Counted from the stretch's first letter, positions 7,806 through 15,675 are shown. The stretch: DNA of 25,032 nucleotides from an uncultured Rikenellaceae bacterium (GCA_947074135.1 CAMTOL010000003.1:1-25032); one strand, 5' to 3'. A program made the numbers and translations. Notes: generated from the sequence alone by a model not told the origin.

Positions 7806-7890
7806 TTTCAATTGCTCATTGTCAATTGAAAAGGTCATTCGATGCGAAGCATCGACAAAAGTTTTTGCGGAGCTTTTTTCAAAAAGCGAC
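7806..7890 (+). repeat. Palindromic module copy 2 joined to a modular GAA-loop repeat
   Basis: Positions 7806-7844 repeat the module at 2069-2107. It runs straight into the hairpin CGATGC-GAA-GCATCG (7840-7854), the linker ACAAAAGTTTTTG, and a second hairpin GCTTTTT/AAAAAGC (7872-7887). An ATG within the repeat (7842) is in frame with pstS but lies in repeat DNA and is not taken as the start. Confidence 0.65.
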
Positions 7891-7949
7891 AATTAGAAAA
7901 CAATAATTATAACAAACATAGTAAAAACAGTAAAAAAATCATAAAAAAA

Positions 7950-8759
7950 ATGAAAAAAGTAATTCTTCTTGCTCTTGCAGCAGTAATGACATTTGGTGCT
8001 TCGGCACAGAAACTTAAAGGTTCTGATACGGTTCTTCCGTTGGCACAAAAAGAGGCTGAATCTTATAGTGTGGTTAATAAATCATCGAATGTATCTGTTA
8101 CGGGCGGTGGTTCGGGCGTTGGTATTTCGGCGCTTATGGATGGCTCGACCGATATAGCAATGGCGAGTCGTAAGATTAAGCTTGACGAGAAGATGAAACT
8201 TCAGGAGTCTGGCAACACAGTTATAGAGAAGGTTATAGCTAAAGATGCTTTGGCGGTAATTGTTAATCCTAACAACAAGGTTTCGCAGCTTACACGCGAG
8301 CAGTTGGAGCAGATTTTCACTGGCAAGATTACGAACTGGAAAGAGGTTGGTGGTGCTGACCTTAAAATTGTGGTTTACTCTCGCGAGACTAGTTCGGGTA
8401 CTTACGAGTTTTTCAAAGAGAGTATTTTAAAGAACAAGAACTATATGGCATCAGTTCTTTCGATGCCTGCGACAGGTGCAATTATTCAGTCGGTAGGTCA
8501 GACTCCGGGTGCGATTGGTTATGTTGGTCTTGCATATCTTACACCGTCGGTTAAAGCGTTGAAGGTTAGCTATGATGGCAAGACTTATATTGAGCCATCG
8601 TTTGCGAACTCTAAGAATGGCACTTATCCAGTAGTTCGTCCACTGTTTTTCTACTACACAAAGAAGAACGAGGCAAAGGTTAAGCCATTTATCGATTATG
8701 TAATGTCGAAAGATGGTCAGAAGATAGTTGGTGAGGTTGGTTATATTGACGTACTCTAG
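7950..8759 (+). CDS. pstS: Phosphate ABC transporter substrate-binding protein PstS
   Basis: The periplasmic phosphate-binding subunit of the high-affinity Pst importer. It is 269 residues from the ATG at 7950. The signal peptide MKKVILLALAAVMTFGASAQ (1-20) has no lipobox Cys. The mature part begins KLKGSDTVLPLAQ, the usual PstS opening, with phosphate-loop segments TGGGSGVG (51-58), STDIAMASR (66-74) and SRETSSGTY (144-152). LTREQLEQIFTGKITNWKEVGG (114-135) is the standard PBP-family helix. Starting at 7950 avoids 36 in-frame codons of repeat DNA upstream. It lies 501 nt after the porin and 112 nt before pstC, both gaps holding structured repeats, so PstS may be expressed at a different level from the membrane subunits. 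Confidence 0.93.
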   Translation: MKKVILLALAAVMTFGASAQKLKGSDTVLPLAQKEAESYSVVNKSSNVSVTGGGSGVGISALMDGSTDIAMASRKIKLDEKMKLQESGNTVIEKVIAKDALAVIVNPNNKVSQLTREQLEQIFTGKITNWKEVGGADLKIVVYSRETSSGTYEFFKESILKNKNYMASVLSMPATGAIIQSVGQTPGAIGYVGLAYLTPSVKALKVSYDGKTYIEPSFANSKNGTYPVVRPLFFYYTKKNEAKVKPFIDYVMSKDGQKIVGEVGYIDVL

Positions 8760-8760
8760 T

Positions 8761-8842
8761 TTAAAAGCGGTGAAAATGCGTCTTATGCTCCTTTATAAGA
8801 ATTCTTACATTGTTGCCTAAGACGCAATTTGACGACTTTTAA
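8761..8842 (+). repeat. Stop-codon-linked inverted-repeat element, copy 2 (pstS-pstC gap)
   Basis: It starts 2 nt after the pstS stop codon. Outer arms TTAAAAG (8761-8767) and CTTTTAA (8836-8842) pair perfectly. Inner arms TGCGTCTTA (8777-8785) and TAAGACGCA (8818-8826) pair perfectly over 9 bp, with AAA/TTT continuing below. The apex holds the 12-nt palindrome TAAGAATTCTTA (8796-8807). There is no T-run, so it is not a classic terminator. It shares the frame GTGAAA, ATGCT, CCTT, GTTG and CGACTT with copy 3 but has different stem bases. Confidence 0.7.
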
Positions 8843-8871
8843 CAATCTACTCTAAGAAATTAAAAAAATTA

Positions 8872-10071
8872 ATGAAAAAATTTTTTGAAACAGTAGTCGA
8901 GAAGATATTAATGGTGAGTGGGACAATCACGTCGCTCACCATAATATTGATTATTGTCTTTTTGTTCTCTCAAGCTACAGGACTATTTAATAGTTCGGTA
9001 GTCGAGGAGAATCATTCGTTGGTCGTAAACTCGCAGAACAGAGTTCAGACTCTAACGCCAATGCAAATCAAAGATATTTTCGACCAAGAGATTACCTCTT
9101 GGATTGAGGTTGGCGGCGAAGATGAGGATATCATTGTTTTTCGTTTTTCGGACATTACCTCTTACGTGAGTGAGGAGGAGTTGGGTGATGAGTTCCAATT
9201 TATTCCACAGGTGATGTCTAAAATTATTAATGAAAATCCTGCTATTATAGCATTTCTACCCGACCAGTATCTTCCAAACCCTACCGATGGAACGAGAGTT
9301 ATGGATTGTGGCGATATTACGCTTGGTGACTTTTTTGGTGGCGAGGAGTGGTTTCCAACAGCTCAACCAGCCCCACTTTTTGGTGTTTTACCTCTGATTT
9401 TGGGTACACTTTGGGTTTCGTTGGCGGCAATTCTTTTTGCACTCCCATTTGGACTTGCTGGAGCTATTTTTCTTTCGGAGTTGGCATCATCACGAGTTCG
9501 TTCGCTGCTCAAACCTATTATTGAGCTTCTTGCAGGCATTCCCTCAGTTGTTTATGGTTTTTTTGGACTTGTCGTTATTGTGCCATTGCTTCAAGATTGG
9601 TTTAACCTTGCAGTTGGCGAAACGGCACTTGCTGGGGCTATAATACTTGCTATTATGGCACTTCCTACCATTATTACCGTTGCCGAAGATGCTATTCGTT
9701 CAGTTCCTCGCACAATTCGTGAGGCATCTCTTGCACTTGGTGCATCGAAATTCCAAACCATTGTCAAGGTGGTTATTCCTTATGCAGTTAGTGGTATTAT
9801 GGCAGCCGTTGTGCTTGGTATTGGACGTGCTATTGGCGAAACGATGGCTGTTTTGATGGTTACGGGCAATGCGGCGGTTATACCTACAACCCTGCTCGAG
9901 CCGGTGCGTACAATTCCTGCTACTATTGCTGCCGAACTTGGCGAGGCTCCTACAGGGGGTGTTCACTATGAGGCTCTATTTATGCTTGGTGTGATACTAT
10001 TTGTTATTACGCTTGTAATCTCGATTACGGTTGAGATAATTGCATCGAAACGCCCTAAACAGATAATGTAA
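8872..10071 (+). CDS. pstC: Phosphate ABC transporter permease PstC with PstS-like periplasmic segment
   Basis: An inner-membrane permease subunit that forms the phosphate channel with PstA. The 399 residues are about 80 more than a classic PstC. TM1 is at about 18-36. A periplasmic segment at about 46-160 follows, then the BPD-transport core from about 170 to the end with the EAA loop EASLALGASKFQTIVKVVIP (284-303) that contacts PstB. The extra segment reads QTLTPMQIKDIFDQEITSW and IEVGG at 59-82 and aligns with LTREQLEQIFTGKITNW, KEVGG of PstS (114-135). NPAIIAFLPDQYL (122-134) parallels TPGAIGYVGLAYL of PstS. It shares 1 nt with pstA (TAATG), indicating translational coupling. Confidence 0.93.
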   Translation: MKKFFETVVEKILMVSGTITSLTIILIIVFLFSQATGLFNSSVVEENHSLVVNSQNRVQTLTPMQIKDIFDQEITSWIEVGGEDEDIIVFRFSDITSYVSEEELGDEFQFIPQVMSKIINENPAIIAFLPDQYLPNPTDGTRVMDCGDITLGDFFGGEEWFPTAQPAPLFGVLPLILGTLWVSLAAILFALPFGLAGAIFLSELASSRVRSLLKPIIELLAGIPSVVYGFFGLVVIVPLLQDWFNLAVGETALAGAIILAIMALPTIITVAEDAIRSVPRTIREASLALGASKFQTIVKVVIPYAVSGIMAAVVLGIGRAIGETMAVLMVTGNAAVIPTTLLEPVRTIPATIAAELGEAPTGGVHYEALFMLGVILFVITLVISITVEIIASKRPKQIM

Positions 10072-10922
10072 TGAAACGGAAAACGTTAATACAAAATATA
10101 GCCTTTGGGATTTTTCGTCTGATGGCACTTTCAGTGGTTGCTATCTTGGTATGGATTATCGGCTTTTTGGTTGTCAAGGGTGCTGGGGCGCTTTCGTGGG
10201 AGTTTATTACCGAGTCGCCAACCGACGGTATGACAAAGGGAGGTATCTTTCCTGCTATTGTCGGAACGTTGTGTTTAGTTGTTGGGTCTATGGTTTTTGC
10301 ATTCCCAATTGGGGTGATGTCTGGAATCTATATCAACGAGTATGCGGCAAATAACTGGGTGGTGAAGTTTATTCGAGTTATGACCAATAACCTTTCGTCA
10401 ATTCCTTCGATTGTCTTTGGTCTGTTTGGTATGGCACTCTTTGTCAATACACTTGGCTTTGGCGATAGTATTTTGGCAGGTTCGCTGACTCTTGGGCTTT
10501 TGGTACTTCCAATTGTGATTCGCACAACCGAGGAGGCGTTGAAAACTATTCCTGATACCTATCGACAAGGTTCCTACGCTCTTGGTGCTTCGAAACTAAC
10601 CACTATTCGCAAGGTTATCCTTCCGATGGCAATGCCAAACATTACAACAGGTTTGATTCTGGCCGTAGGTCGTGTTTCGGGCGAGACTGCCCCTATTCTT
10701 TTTACTTGTGCTGCCTATTTTTTGCCAAAACTGCCAACGTCGATTTTCGATCAGGTAATGGCGCTTCCTTATCATCTGTACGTTCTTGCAACATCGGGTA
10801 CTGATATCGAAGCGGCTCGTCCGGTGGCTTACGGAACGGCATTAGTGCTGATACTAATAGTTTTGATAGTAAATCTGCTAGCTGGTGTTTTACGAGGCTA
10901 TTTCAATAAAAAACTTAGATAA
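10071..10922 (+). CDS. pstA: Phosphate ABC transporter permease PstA
   Basis: The second inner-membrane channel subunit of the Pst importer, 283 residues, normal length. It has about six hydrophobic segments, beginning with TM1 at about 17-37 (LMALSVVAILVWIIGFLVV). The conserved opening of the permease core is GGIFPAIVGTLCLV, and the EAA loop GSYALGASKLTTIRKVILP lies at about 167-185. GRVSGETAPILFT is a conserved PstA segment. The start codon overlaps the pstC stop by one base and the stop is 3 nt before pstB, so the three genes are one translational unit. Confidence 0.94.
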   Translation: MKRKTLIQNIAFGIFRLMALSVVAILVWIIGFLVVKGAGALSWEFITESPTDGMTKGGIFPAIVGTLCLVVGSMVFAFPIGVMSGIYINEYAANNWVVKFIRVMTNNLSSIPSIVFGLFGMALFVNTLGFGDSILAGSLTLGLLVLPIVIRTTEEALKTIPDTYRQGSYALGASKLTTIRKVILPMAMPNITTGLILAVGRVSGETAPILFTCAAYFLPKLPTSIFDQVMALPYHLYVLATSGTDIEAARPVAYGTALVLILIVLIVNLLAGVLRGYFNKKLR

Positions 10923-10925
10923 ATA

Positions 10926-11678
10926 ATGAGTATAATAAAAGCAAGCGATGTGGATTTTTATTACGGTGATTTCCACGCACTCAAAGGTATCTCGATGGAG
11001 ATGGAACGCAACTCAGTAACTGCCTTTATTGGTCCTTCGGGTTGTGGTAAGTCAACATTTTTGAGGCTTATCAACCGTATGAATGATCTTATTGACGGCA
11101 CACGTTTGACTGGTTCAATCGAGGTTGAGGGTCGCAATATTTATGATAAAAAGATTGATGTTGATACACTTCGTGCCGAGGTTGGTATGGTTTTTCAGAA
11201 GCCAAACCCTTTTGCAAAGTCTATTTTCGATAATATTGCTTATGGACTTCGAGTTAATGGCGTTAAGGATAAGGCGTTTATTGAGCAGCGTGTCGAGGAG
11301 TCGCTACGTGGAGCAGCTCTTTGGGATGAGGTTAAGGATAAGCTTAAGAAGTCGGCATTTGAGCTTTCGGGTGGTCAGCAGCAGCGTTTGTGTATAGCTC
11401 GGGCGTTGGCAGTTCAACCCAAGATAATACTTATGGACGAGCCTGCATCGGCACTTGACCCATTGTCAACTGCAAAGATTGAGGATTTAATTTTTACGTT
11501 AAAGAGTGATTATACTATTGTTATTGTGACGCACAATATGCAGCAGGCGGCTCGTGTTTCGGACAAGACGGCTTTCTTCTATTTGGGTGAGTTGATAGAG
11601 TACGACGACACAAAAAAGATGTTCCTAAGTCCACAGGTGGAGGCAACCCAAAACTATATTACAGGTCGCTTTGGTTAG
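10926..11678 (+). CDS. pstB: Phosphate ABC transporter ATPase PstB
   Basis: The cytoplasmic ATPase driving phosphate import, 250 residues. Walker [10 protein letters not shown] is at 36-44, the Q-loop VFQKPNPF at 89-96, the ABC signature LSGGQQQR at 147-154, and Walker B with D-loop [12 protein letters not shown] at 168-179. The H-loop histidine is in [17 protein letters not shown] and the final segment [10 protein letters not shown] are typical of PstB. It closes the pstCAB unit. After it, the gap to phoU (299 nt) carries two structured repeats and no clear promoter match. Confidence 0.96.
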   Translation: MSIIKASDVDFYYGDFHALKGISMEMERNSVTAFIGPSGCGKSTFLRLINRMNDLIDGTRLTGSIEVEGRNIYDKKIDVDTLRAEVGMVFQKPNPFAKSIFDNIAYGLRVNGVKDKAFIEQRVEESLRGAALWDEVKDKLKKSAFELSGGQQQRLCIARALAVQPKIILMDEPASALDPLSTAKIEDLIFTLKSDYTIVIVTHNMQQAARVSDKTAFFYLGELIEYDDTKKMFLSPQVEATQNYITGRFG

Positions 11679-11679
11679 T

Positions 11680-11806
11680 CTAAAAGCAGTGAAATTGGGG
11701 TTGATGCTTCCTTGTTGCGATTTTTTGGTGCAGTCACGTATCTTGAGTACGTTCCTTTCCAAGAACTCTTGCGGCGTTGTCTAAACCCCAATTTGGCGAC
11801 TTCTAG
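11680..11806 (+). repeat. Stop-codon-linked inverted-repeat element, copy 3 (pstB-phoU gap)
   Basis: It starts 2 nt after the pstB stop codon. Outer arms CTAAAAG (11680-11686) and CTTCTAG (11800-11806) pair at 6 of 7 positions. Inner arms AAATTGGGGTT (11692-11702) and AACCCCAATTT (11784-11794) pair perfectly over 11 bp. The apex is about 80 nt with an ACGTA/TACGT hairpin inside. Layout equals copy 2 (8761-8842), with a longer apex and different stem bases. Confidence 0.7.
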
Positions 11807-11833
11807 AAAAAATATTCAGAGAGGTTTGTAGGT

Positions 11834-11933
11834 AAAAGTTTTTGGGTGACTTTTTGAAAAAAGTCACGATGGTGGGCAGTGTTATAGCAATGACACAAAG
11901 TCTAAATCCTCAAGCGCAAATCCACAGGATTTG
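11834..11933 (+). repeat. Modular hairpin repeat with tail hairpin
   Basis: The linker AAAAGTTTTTGG (11834-11845) is followed by a perfect 10-bp hairpin GTGACTTTTT/AAAAAGTCAC (11846-11867). Next come a conserved spacer (GATGG, GTGTTA, AATGACACAAA) and the tail hairpin CAAATCC-ACA-GGATTTG (11917-11933). It aligns along its whole length with 24242-24371 on the minus strand and with 21297-21400. Confidence 0.65.
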
Positions 11934-11977
11934 TAAGACCTTAAGAGAATAAAATACTATTATAATTCCTATTTTCA

Positions 11978-12646
11978 ATGAAGCATACAGAACAAGAGAT
12001 TAAAAACCTCAAAAATTACCACATCGAAATGTGGAACTTGGTCGAGAGCCAAGTAACTAAAGCCTTTGATGCGCTCAAAAATTATGACACTCAAAAGGCT
12101 CGTGAAATTATTGCTCGTGAGCGTGTCGTTAACGCCCAAGAACTGGTTGTTGACCACCACCTAGAGAACTTTATTGCTCTCTTCGCTCCAGTGGCTATCG
12201 ACTTGCGTTTTGTGTTGTCGCTGCTCAAAATCAATAATAACTTAGAACGCATCGGCGACTTTGCCGAAAGTATAGCACTCTTTGTTCTCTATAAACAAAA
12301 CGCTCCAATCGATCATAAACTCTATGAAAAATTGCGACTCGACGAGATGATGGATACAGCTAAAAAGATGCTATCTACTGCTCGTATTGCACTTATCGAA
12401 GAGGATAGTAAGTTGGCGGCTTCGGTTTTTGCTCTAGATAGCAATGTTGACGAGATTAACAAAGATGCGGTTCAGGTTTTGGCTGATTATATCGTTGAGA
12501 ATAATGCTAAGTCGGTTGAGATGTTGGGTCTTCACGCCGTAATTCGCCGTATTGAACGCGTTGGCGATAGAGTTAGTAACATTGCCGAAGATATAGTATT
12601 CTTTGTTGATGCTAAAGAGCTTAGGCATCAAACAAAAAATAAGTAG
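11978..12646 (+). CDS. phoU: Phosphate signalling regulator PhoU
   Basis: PhoU couples Pst transporter state to the PhoR/PhoB system, holding the regulon off when phosphate is plentiful. The protein is all-helical, 222 residues, with two PhoU repeats. The metal-binding-type motif ERIGDFAESI starts at 90 in the first repeat and ERVGDRVSNIAED spans 193-205 in the second. The length is normal. The ATG at 11978 precedes a helix with a normal PhoU start. The gene lies 299 nt after pstB and 100 nt before the response regulator. Confidence 0.92.
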   Translation: MKHTEQEIKNLKNYHIEMWNLVESQVTKAFDALKNYDTQKAREIIARERVVNAQELVVDHHLENFIALFAPVAIDLRFVLSLLKINNNLERIGDFAESIALFVLYKQNAPIDHKLYEKLRLDEMMDTAKKMLSTARIALIEEDSKLAASVFALDSNVDEINKDAVQVLADYIVENNAKSVEMLGLHAVIRRIERVGDRVSNIAEDIVFFVDAKELRHQTKNK

Positions 12647-12708
12647 AAATTAGGAGTTCGGAGTTAGCAATAAAGAGTATTTCTAACTTTTAATTAAATT
12701 AATTTGTG

Positions 12709-12716
12709 TATTTTTG
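12709..12716 (+). promoter_or_regulatory. Possible TAnnTTTG -7 box for the response-regulator gene
   Basis: TATTTTTG matches the Bacteroidetes -7 consensus and lies 30 nt before the regulator ATG. No clear -33 TTTG is seen at the usual distance, and no Pho-box-like repeat is nearby. Confidence 0.35.
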
Positions 12717-12746
12717 ATAAACTTATTCTCAATTCTTTTCTAAAAA

Positions 12747-13418
12747 ATGGCAATACTAATTGTTGATGATGAGCGTGACTTACGCGAAATTCTTGCTTTC
12801 AATCTTTCACGAGCTGGATTTGAAACCTATGAGGCTGCCTCTGCCGAAGAGGCGCTGCCGCTAATTATCGAGTCAAGAGATATTCAACTAATACTACTTG
12901 ATGTGATGATGAGTGGTAAAAGTGGGTTTGAACTAGCTACAATCCTTAGAGAACAAGGTATAAAAATGCCTATTATTTTCCTTACCGCACTAGACCAAGA
13001 GATGGACTTGTTAAAGGGATTTTCGGTTGGTGGTGATGACTATATAGCAAAGCCATTTTCGGTTGCCGAAGTTGTAGCTAGAGTTAAGGCTGTGTTGAGC
13101 CGTTCGAGTGTTGAGGTACGCAAAGAGATAGCTGTTGGAGATATTTTAATTGAGATTGATCATAAGAGCGTAAAGATTGCAGGAGAGGAGATTACACTCA
13201 CAAGAACGGAGTTTGGGCTACTCTCAATACTGGCCACTAAACCACAAAAAACGTTTTCACGCGAGGAACTTTTGGATAAGGTGTGGGGTAGCGATGTCTA
13301 TGTTGAACCTCGCACTGTTGATGTTCACATAACTAGACTTCGCAAAAAGATTGAGGATTCAAACGTTTCCATTATCTCTCGTTCGGGATATGGCTACTCA
13401 TTAAACATTAATTCTTAA
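12747..13418 (+). CDS. phoB: PhoB-type response regulator (OmpR/PhoB family)
   Basis: A two-component transcription factor of 223 residues. The receiver domain (1-115) has the acidic pair DD at 7-8, the phosphoacceptor Asp52 in LLDVMM, the Thr switch in FLTA, and Lys in YIAKPFS. The winged-helix DNA-binding domain runs from about 130 to the end, with LTRTEFGLLSIL, EELLDKVWG and RTVDVHITRLRKKI. It lies 7 nt before the kinase gene and directly after phoU, so a phosphate role is supported by context. It is the natural candidate to bind the 11-bp repeats at 6080-6119. Without that context a general OmpR-family regulator would be the call. Confidence 0.88.
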   Translation: MAILIVDDERDLREILAFNLSRAGFETYEAASAEEALPLIIESRDIQLILLDVMMSGKSGFELATILREQGIKMPIIFLTALDQEMDLLKGFSVGGDDYIAKPFSVAEVVARVKAVLSRSSVEVRKEIAVGDILIEIDHKSVKIAGEEITLTRTEFGLLSILATKPQKTFSREELLDKVWGSDVYVEPRTVDVHITRLRKKIEDSNVSIISRSGYGYSLNINS

Positions 13419-13425
13419 TAAAACG

Positions 13426-14667
13426 ATGAATTACAAATTAAGATTATTTTTATATTTTTCGTTAGTTTTTGTGGTTTTTACTGCTTCAGTTATTGGCTTT
13501 GAGCAGTGGAGAGAGCGAAAATATCGTATTGAAATGTTGTCGTCATCGCTACTAACATACTCTTATGCAGCCCAAAACGAGGAGAGTAGAGATCATCTTC
13601 CAGATGGTATGCGAGTGACTATTATCGAGAATAATGGTCGTGTAGTTTTCGACAATGGTGTTGACGCTGGGGTGTCGATGGTTAACCATTTTGACCGTCC
13701 AGAGATTAAATCATCAAAGTCGTTTGGTACAGGTTATGATATTCGTACCTCTACAACAACGGGCAAGGAGTATTTCTATTTTGCTCGACGCATTGCTGAT
13801 GGTTATGTTAGAGTTGCAATGCCCTACGATGCCAACACTGAAACGTTGCTTACTCCCGATCGAGGCTTTGTGATTTTCGTTGTGTTGCTGTTCGTGGTTT
13901 CTATCTTCTTTTTGTGGGTTATTGCTCGTAGGTTTGGAAGCGATTTAGAGTCGCTCAAACGTAAAGTTGTTAGTGAGTCAGAGGCTCGAACCAAGATGAA
14001 ATCGGAGATGACAAGTGCAATAGCTCACGAACTTCGAACCCCAGTGGCTTCGATTCGCAGTTATAGCGAAACGCTTTGTAGTAGTGATGTTGACGAGAAG
14101 ACTCGTTCGCAGTTTGCCGAGCGTATCCACAGTGCATCACTTCGTCTTTCGTCGATGCTCGAGAATGTATCGTTGCTTACCAAAATGGAGGAGGCTGCCG
14201 ATAGGTTTAAGCGGGAACGAGTAGATGTTTCGGCGGTTGTTGCTGAGGTTGTAGAGGAGTTCTCTACTACTGCCGAACACAATTCTGTTAAAATTATCAA
14301 TGAACTTCCTAAAGATATAATTATAGAGGGTAATCAGACTCTTGTTTATTCGATTTGGCGCAACTTGATTGAGAATTCGTTGAAGTATGGTGGAAATTGG
14401 ATAGCTATTATTATCAAGCTCGAGCGAGAGGATGATAACAAATATCACTTTGTAGTTAGAGATAGTGGTCCGGGTGTTGAGGATAAGCATCTGCCTCGTC
14501 TTTTCGAACGTTTTTACAGGGTTGATTCTGGACGTACTCGTGAGGTTGGCGGTTCTGGACTTGGACTCTCGATTGTAGCTCACGCTGTGGCTACGCTTGG
14601 TGGTGAAATTTATGGCAAAAACGGTGCAAATGGTGGTTTAGAGGTTCACTTCTCGCTCTCAAAGTAG
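13426..14667 (+). CDS. phoR: PhoR-type sensor histidine kinase
   Basis: A membrane sensor kinase of 413 residues. TM1 is at about 6-24, a periplasmic sensor region at about 25-145, and TM2 at about 147-167. Next is HisKA with the H-box AIAHELRTPVASIRSY (His201). The HATPase domain shows the N-box NLIENSLKYG, the G1 box DSGPGVEDKHL, the F-box RLFERFYRVD and the G2 box GGSGLGLSIVAHA. It should phosphorylate the regulator encoded 7 nt upstream. Unlike E. coli PhoR it has a sizeable periplasmic domain and no evident PAS domain, resembling the Gram-positive PhoR layout. The 52-nt palindrome terminator follows its stop codon. Confidence 0.87.
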   Translation: MNYKLRLFLYFSLVFVVFTASVIGFEQWRERKYRIEMLSSSLLTYSYAAQNEESRDHLPDGMRVTIIENNGRVVFDNGVDAGVSMVNHFDRPEIKSSKSFGTGYDIRTSTTTGKEYFYFARRIADGYVRVAMPYDANTETLLTPDRGFVIFVVLLFVVSIFFLWVIARRFGSDLESLKRKVVSESEARTKMKSEMTSAIAHELRTPVASIRSYSETLCSSDVDEKTRSQFAERIHSASLRLSSMLENVSLLTKMEEAADRFKRERVDVSAVVAEVVEEFSTTAEHNSVKIINELPKDIIIEGNQTLVYSIWRNLIENSLKYGGNWIAIIIKLEREDDNKYHFVVRDSGPGVEDKHLPRLFERFYRVDSGRTREVGGSGLGLSIVAHAVATLGGEIYGKNGANGGLEVHFSLSK

Positions 14668-14699
14668 AGTTTTTGTTTAGTTAATACAATTTAATTCTT

Positions 14700-14755
14700 A
14701 GAGGTACTTTATCATACATTGTCAATTGACAATGTATGATAAAGTACCTCTTTTT
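14700..14755 (+). terminator. Terminator formed by a 52-nt perfect palindrome at the end of the Pho block
   Basis: Positions 14700-14751 are a perfect palindrome (26-bp arms, centre AATT at 14724-14727). It begins AGAGGTACTTTATC and ends with its complement. A run of TTTTT (14751-14755) follows on the plus strand only. It lies 33 nt after the sensor-kinase stop. The stem is much longer than usual for an intrinsic terminator. Confidence 0.8.
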
Positions 14756-14766
14756 GTGCAGTTGTG

Positions 14767-14798
14767 TTGTGGGAATAGTGTAAAAATCGTTATATTTG
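14767..14798 (+). promoter_or_regulatory. Bacteroidetes-type promoter for the esterase gene
   Basis: The -7 box TATATTTG is at 14791-14798 with TTG at 14767-14769, about 21 bp upstream, fitting the -33/-7 spacing. Transcription would begin near 14804, leaving a leader of about 60 nt before the ATG. Confidence 0.55.
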
Positions 14799-14865
14799 TT
14801 AGATGTTTTGGCGATTCCGTTGTTTTGTGATGCTAGAAACGATAATATAGTTTAATTCAAAAAAT

Positions 14866-15675
14866 ATGGATATGAAAAAGTTAATCTTTGGTCTTTTGCT
14901 GATTTTCTCGGCAACTGCAATTGAGGCGCAGGAGGTTATTCGCCTTTTTAATGAAAATGGTAAGAATGCAACCATCACTCTCTATAAGCCTGAAAATCAG
15001 ATGAGTGATAAAGCTGTTGTAGTGTGTCCTGGTGGGGGCTATGGTTTTTTGGCAGTTGACCACGAGGGCGAGAAGGTGGCTCGCTGGCTCAATTCACAGG
15101 GCATAACTGCTGCTGTTTTGAGATACACCCTTCCAAATGCTGACAAAGATGCTGCCGATACTCAAAAACCGCTCGAAGATGCCGCAACTGCTATTAAGCT
15201 AATGCGTCAGAGTGCTACGAAGTGGGGTTTTTCGGCTCAAAAGGTTGGTATTATTGGTTTTTCGGCAGGAGGGCACCTTGCCTCGACAGCTTCGACACTC
15301 TATCCCGATGCAGAGTCACGTCCCGACTTTTCAATACTATTCTATCCTGTAATCTCGGTCAAAGAGGGGGTAACTCATCAGGGTTCTCGTCAGAATTTGA
15401 TTGGCAGTAAGCCGTCGGCAGAGTTGATTAATCGTTTTTCGAATGCCAAAAATGTAAACTCAAAAACACCGCCAACTTTTATTGCACTTAGTAGCGACGA
15501 TACGGTGGTCGTTCCTCAAAATAGCATTGAGTACTATCAGGCACTCAATGATTGGGGTGTACCTGCCGAGATGCATATCTATCCGACAGGCAATCACGGT
15601 TGGGGTTTTAGTGATGATTTTAAGTATTACGGCGAGTTCACAACTTCACTTGCTCGTTGGCTGCGAGAGCTCTAG
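14866..15675 (+). CDS. Secreted alpha/beta hydrolase, acetyl-xylan-esterase-like
   Basis: A serine esterase exported by a Sec signal peptide (1-21, ending IEAQ). The alpha/beta-hydrolase signs are the oxyanion segment VVCPGGGYGFLA (52-63), the nucleophile elbow GFSAGG with Ser133, an Asp in LSSDDTVV (211 or 212) and His244 in GNHGWGF. The HGGG-like loop and size (269 residues) fit the BD-FAE/acetyl-esterase group found in Bacteroidetes, which removes acetyl or feruloyl groups from plant glycans. The exact substrate is not visible. It has its own promoter and shares a bidirectional terminator with the convergent bacterioferritin gene. MKK at 14872 is an alternative start. The nearby GH127 gene also suggests glycan use, though it is on the other strand. 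Confidence 0.82.
   Translation: MDMKKLIFGLLLIFSATAIEAQEVIRLFNENGKNATITLYKPENQMSDKAVVVCPGGGYGFLAVDHEGEKVARWLNSQGITAAVLRYTLPNADKDAADTQKPLEDAATAIKLMRQSATKWGFSAQKVGIIGFSAGGHLASTASTLYPDAESRPDFSILFYPVISVKEGVTHQGSRQNLIGSKPSAELINRFSNAKNVNSKTPPTFIALSSDDTVVVPQNSIEYYQALNDWGVPAEMHIYPTGNHGWGFSDDFKYYGEFTTSLARWLREL

Noticed and set aside
7842..7949. In-frame 36-codon N-terminal extension of PstS
   Set aside because: These codons lie in repeat DNA (a hairpin module found elsewhere in gaps), while the ATG at 7950 starts a textbook signal peptide.
8761..8842. pstS-pstC hairpin as an ordinary Rho-independent terminator
   Set aside because: No T-run follows the stem on either strand, and the pstC gene continues 30 nt later without a recognisable promoter.
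11680..11806. Integron attC site
   Set aside because: The overall hairpin shape and size invite comparison, but conserved attC core boxes (RYYYAAC/GTTRRRY) and integrase or cassette genes are absent.
14137..14583. 148-codon minus-strand open frame within the sensor kinase gene
   Set aside because: It is antisense to conserved HisKA/HATPase motifs and shows no family signs of its own.
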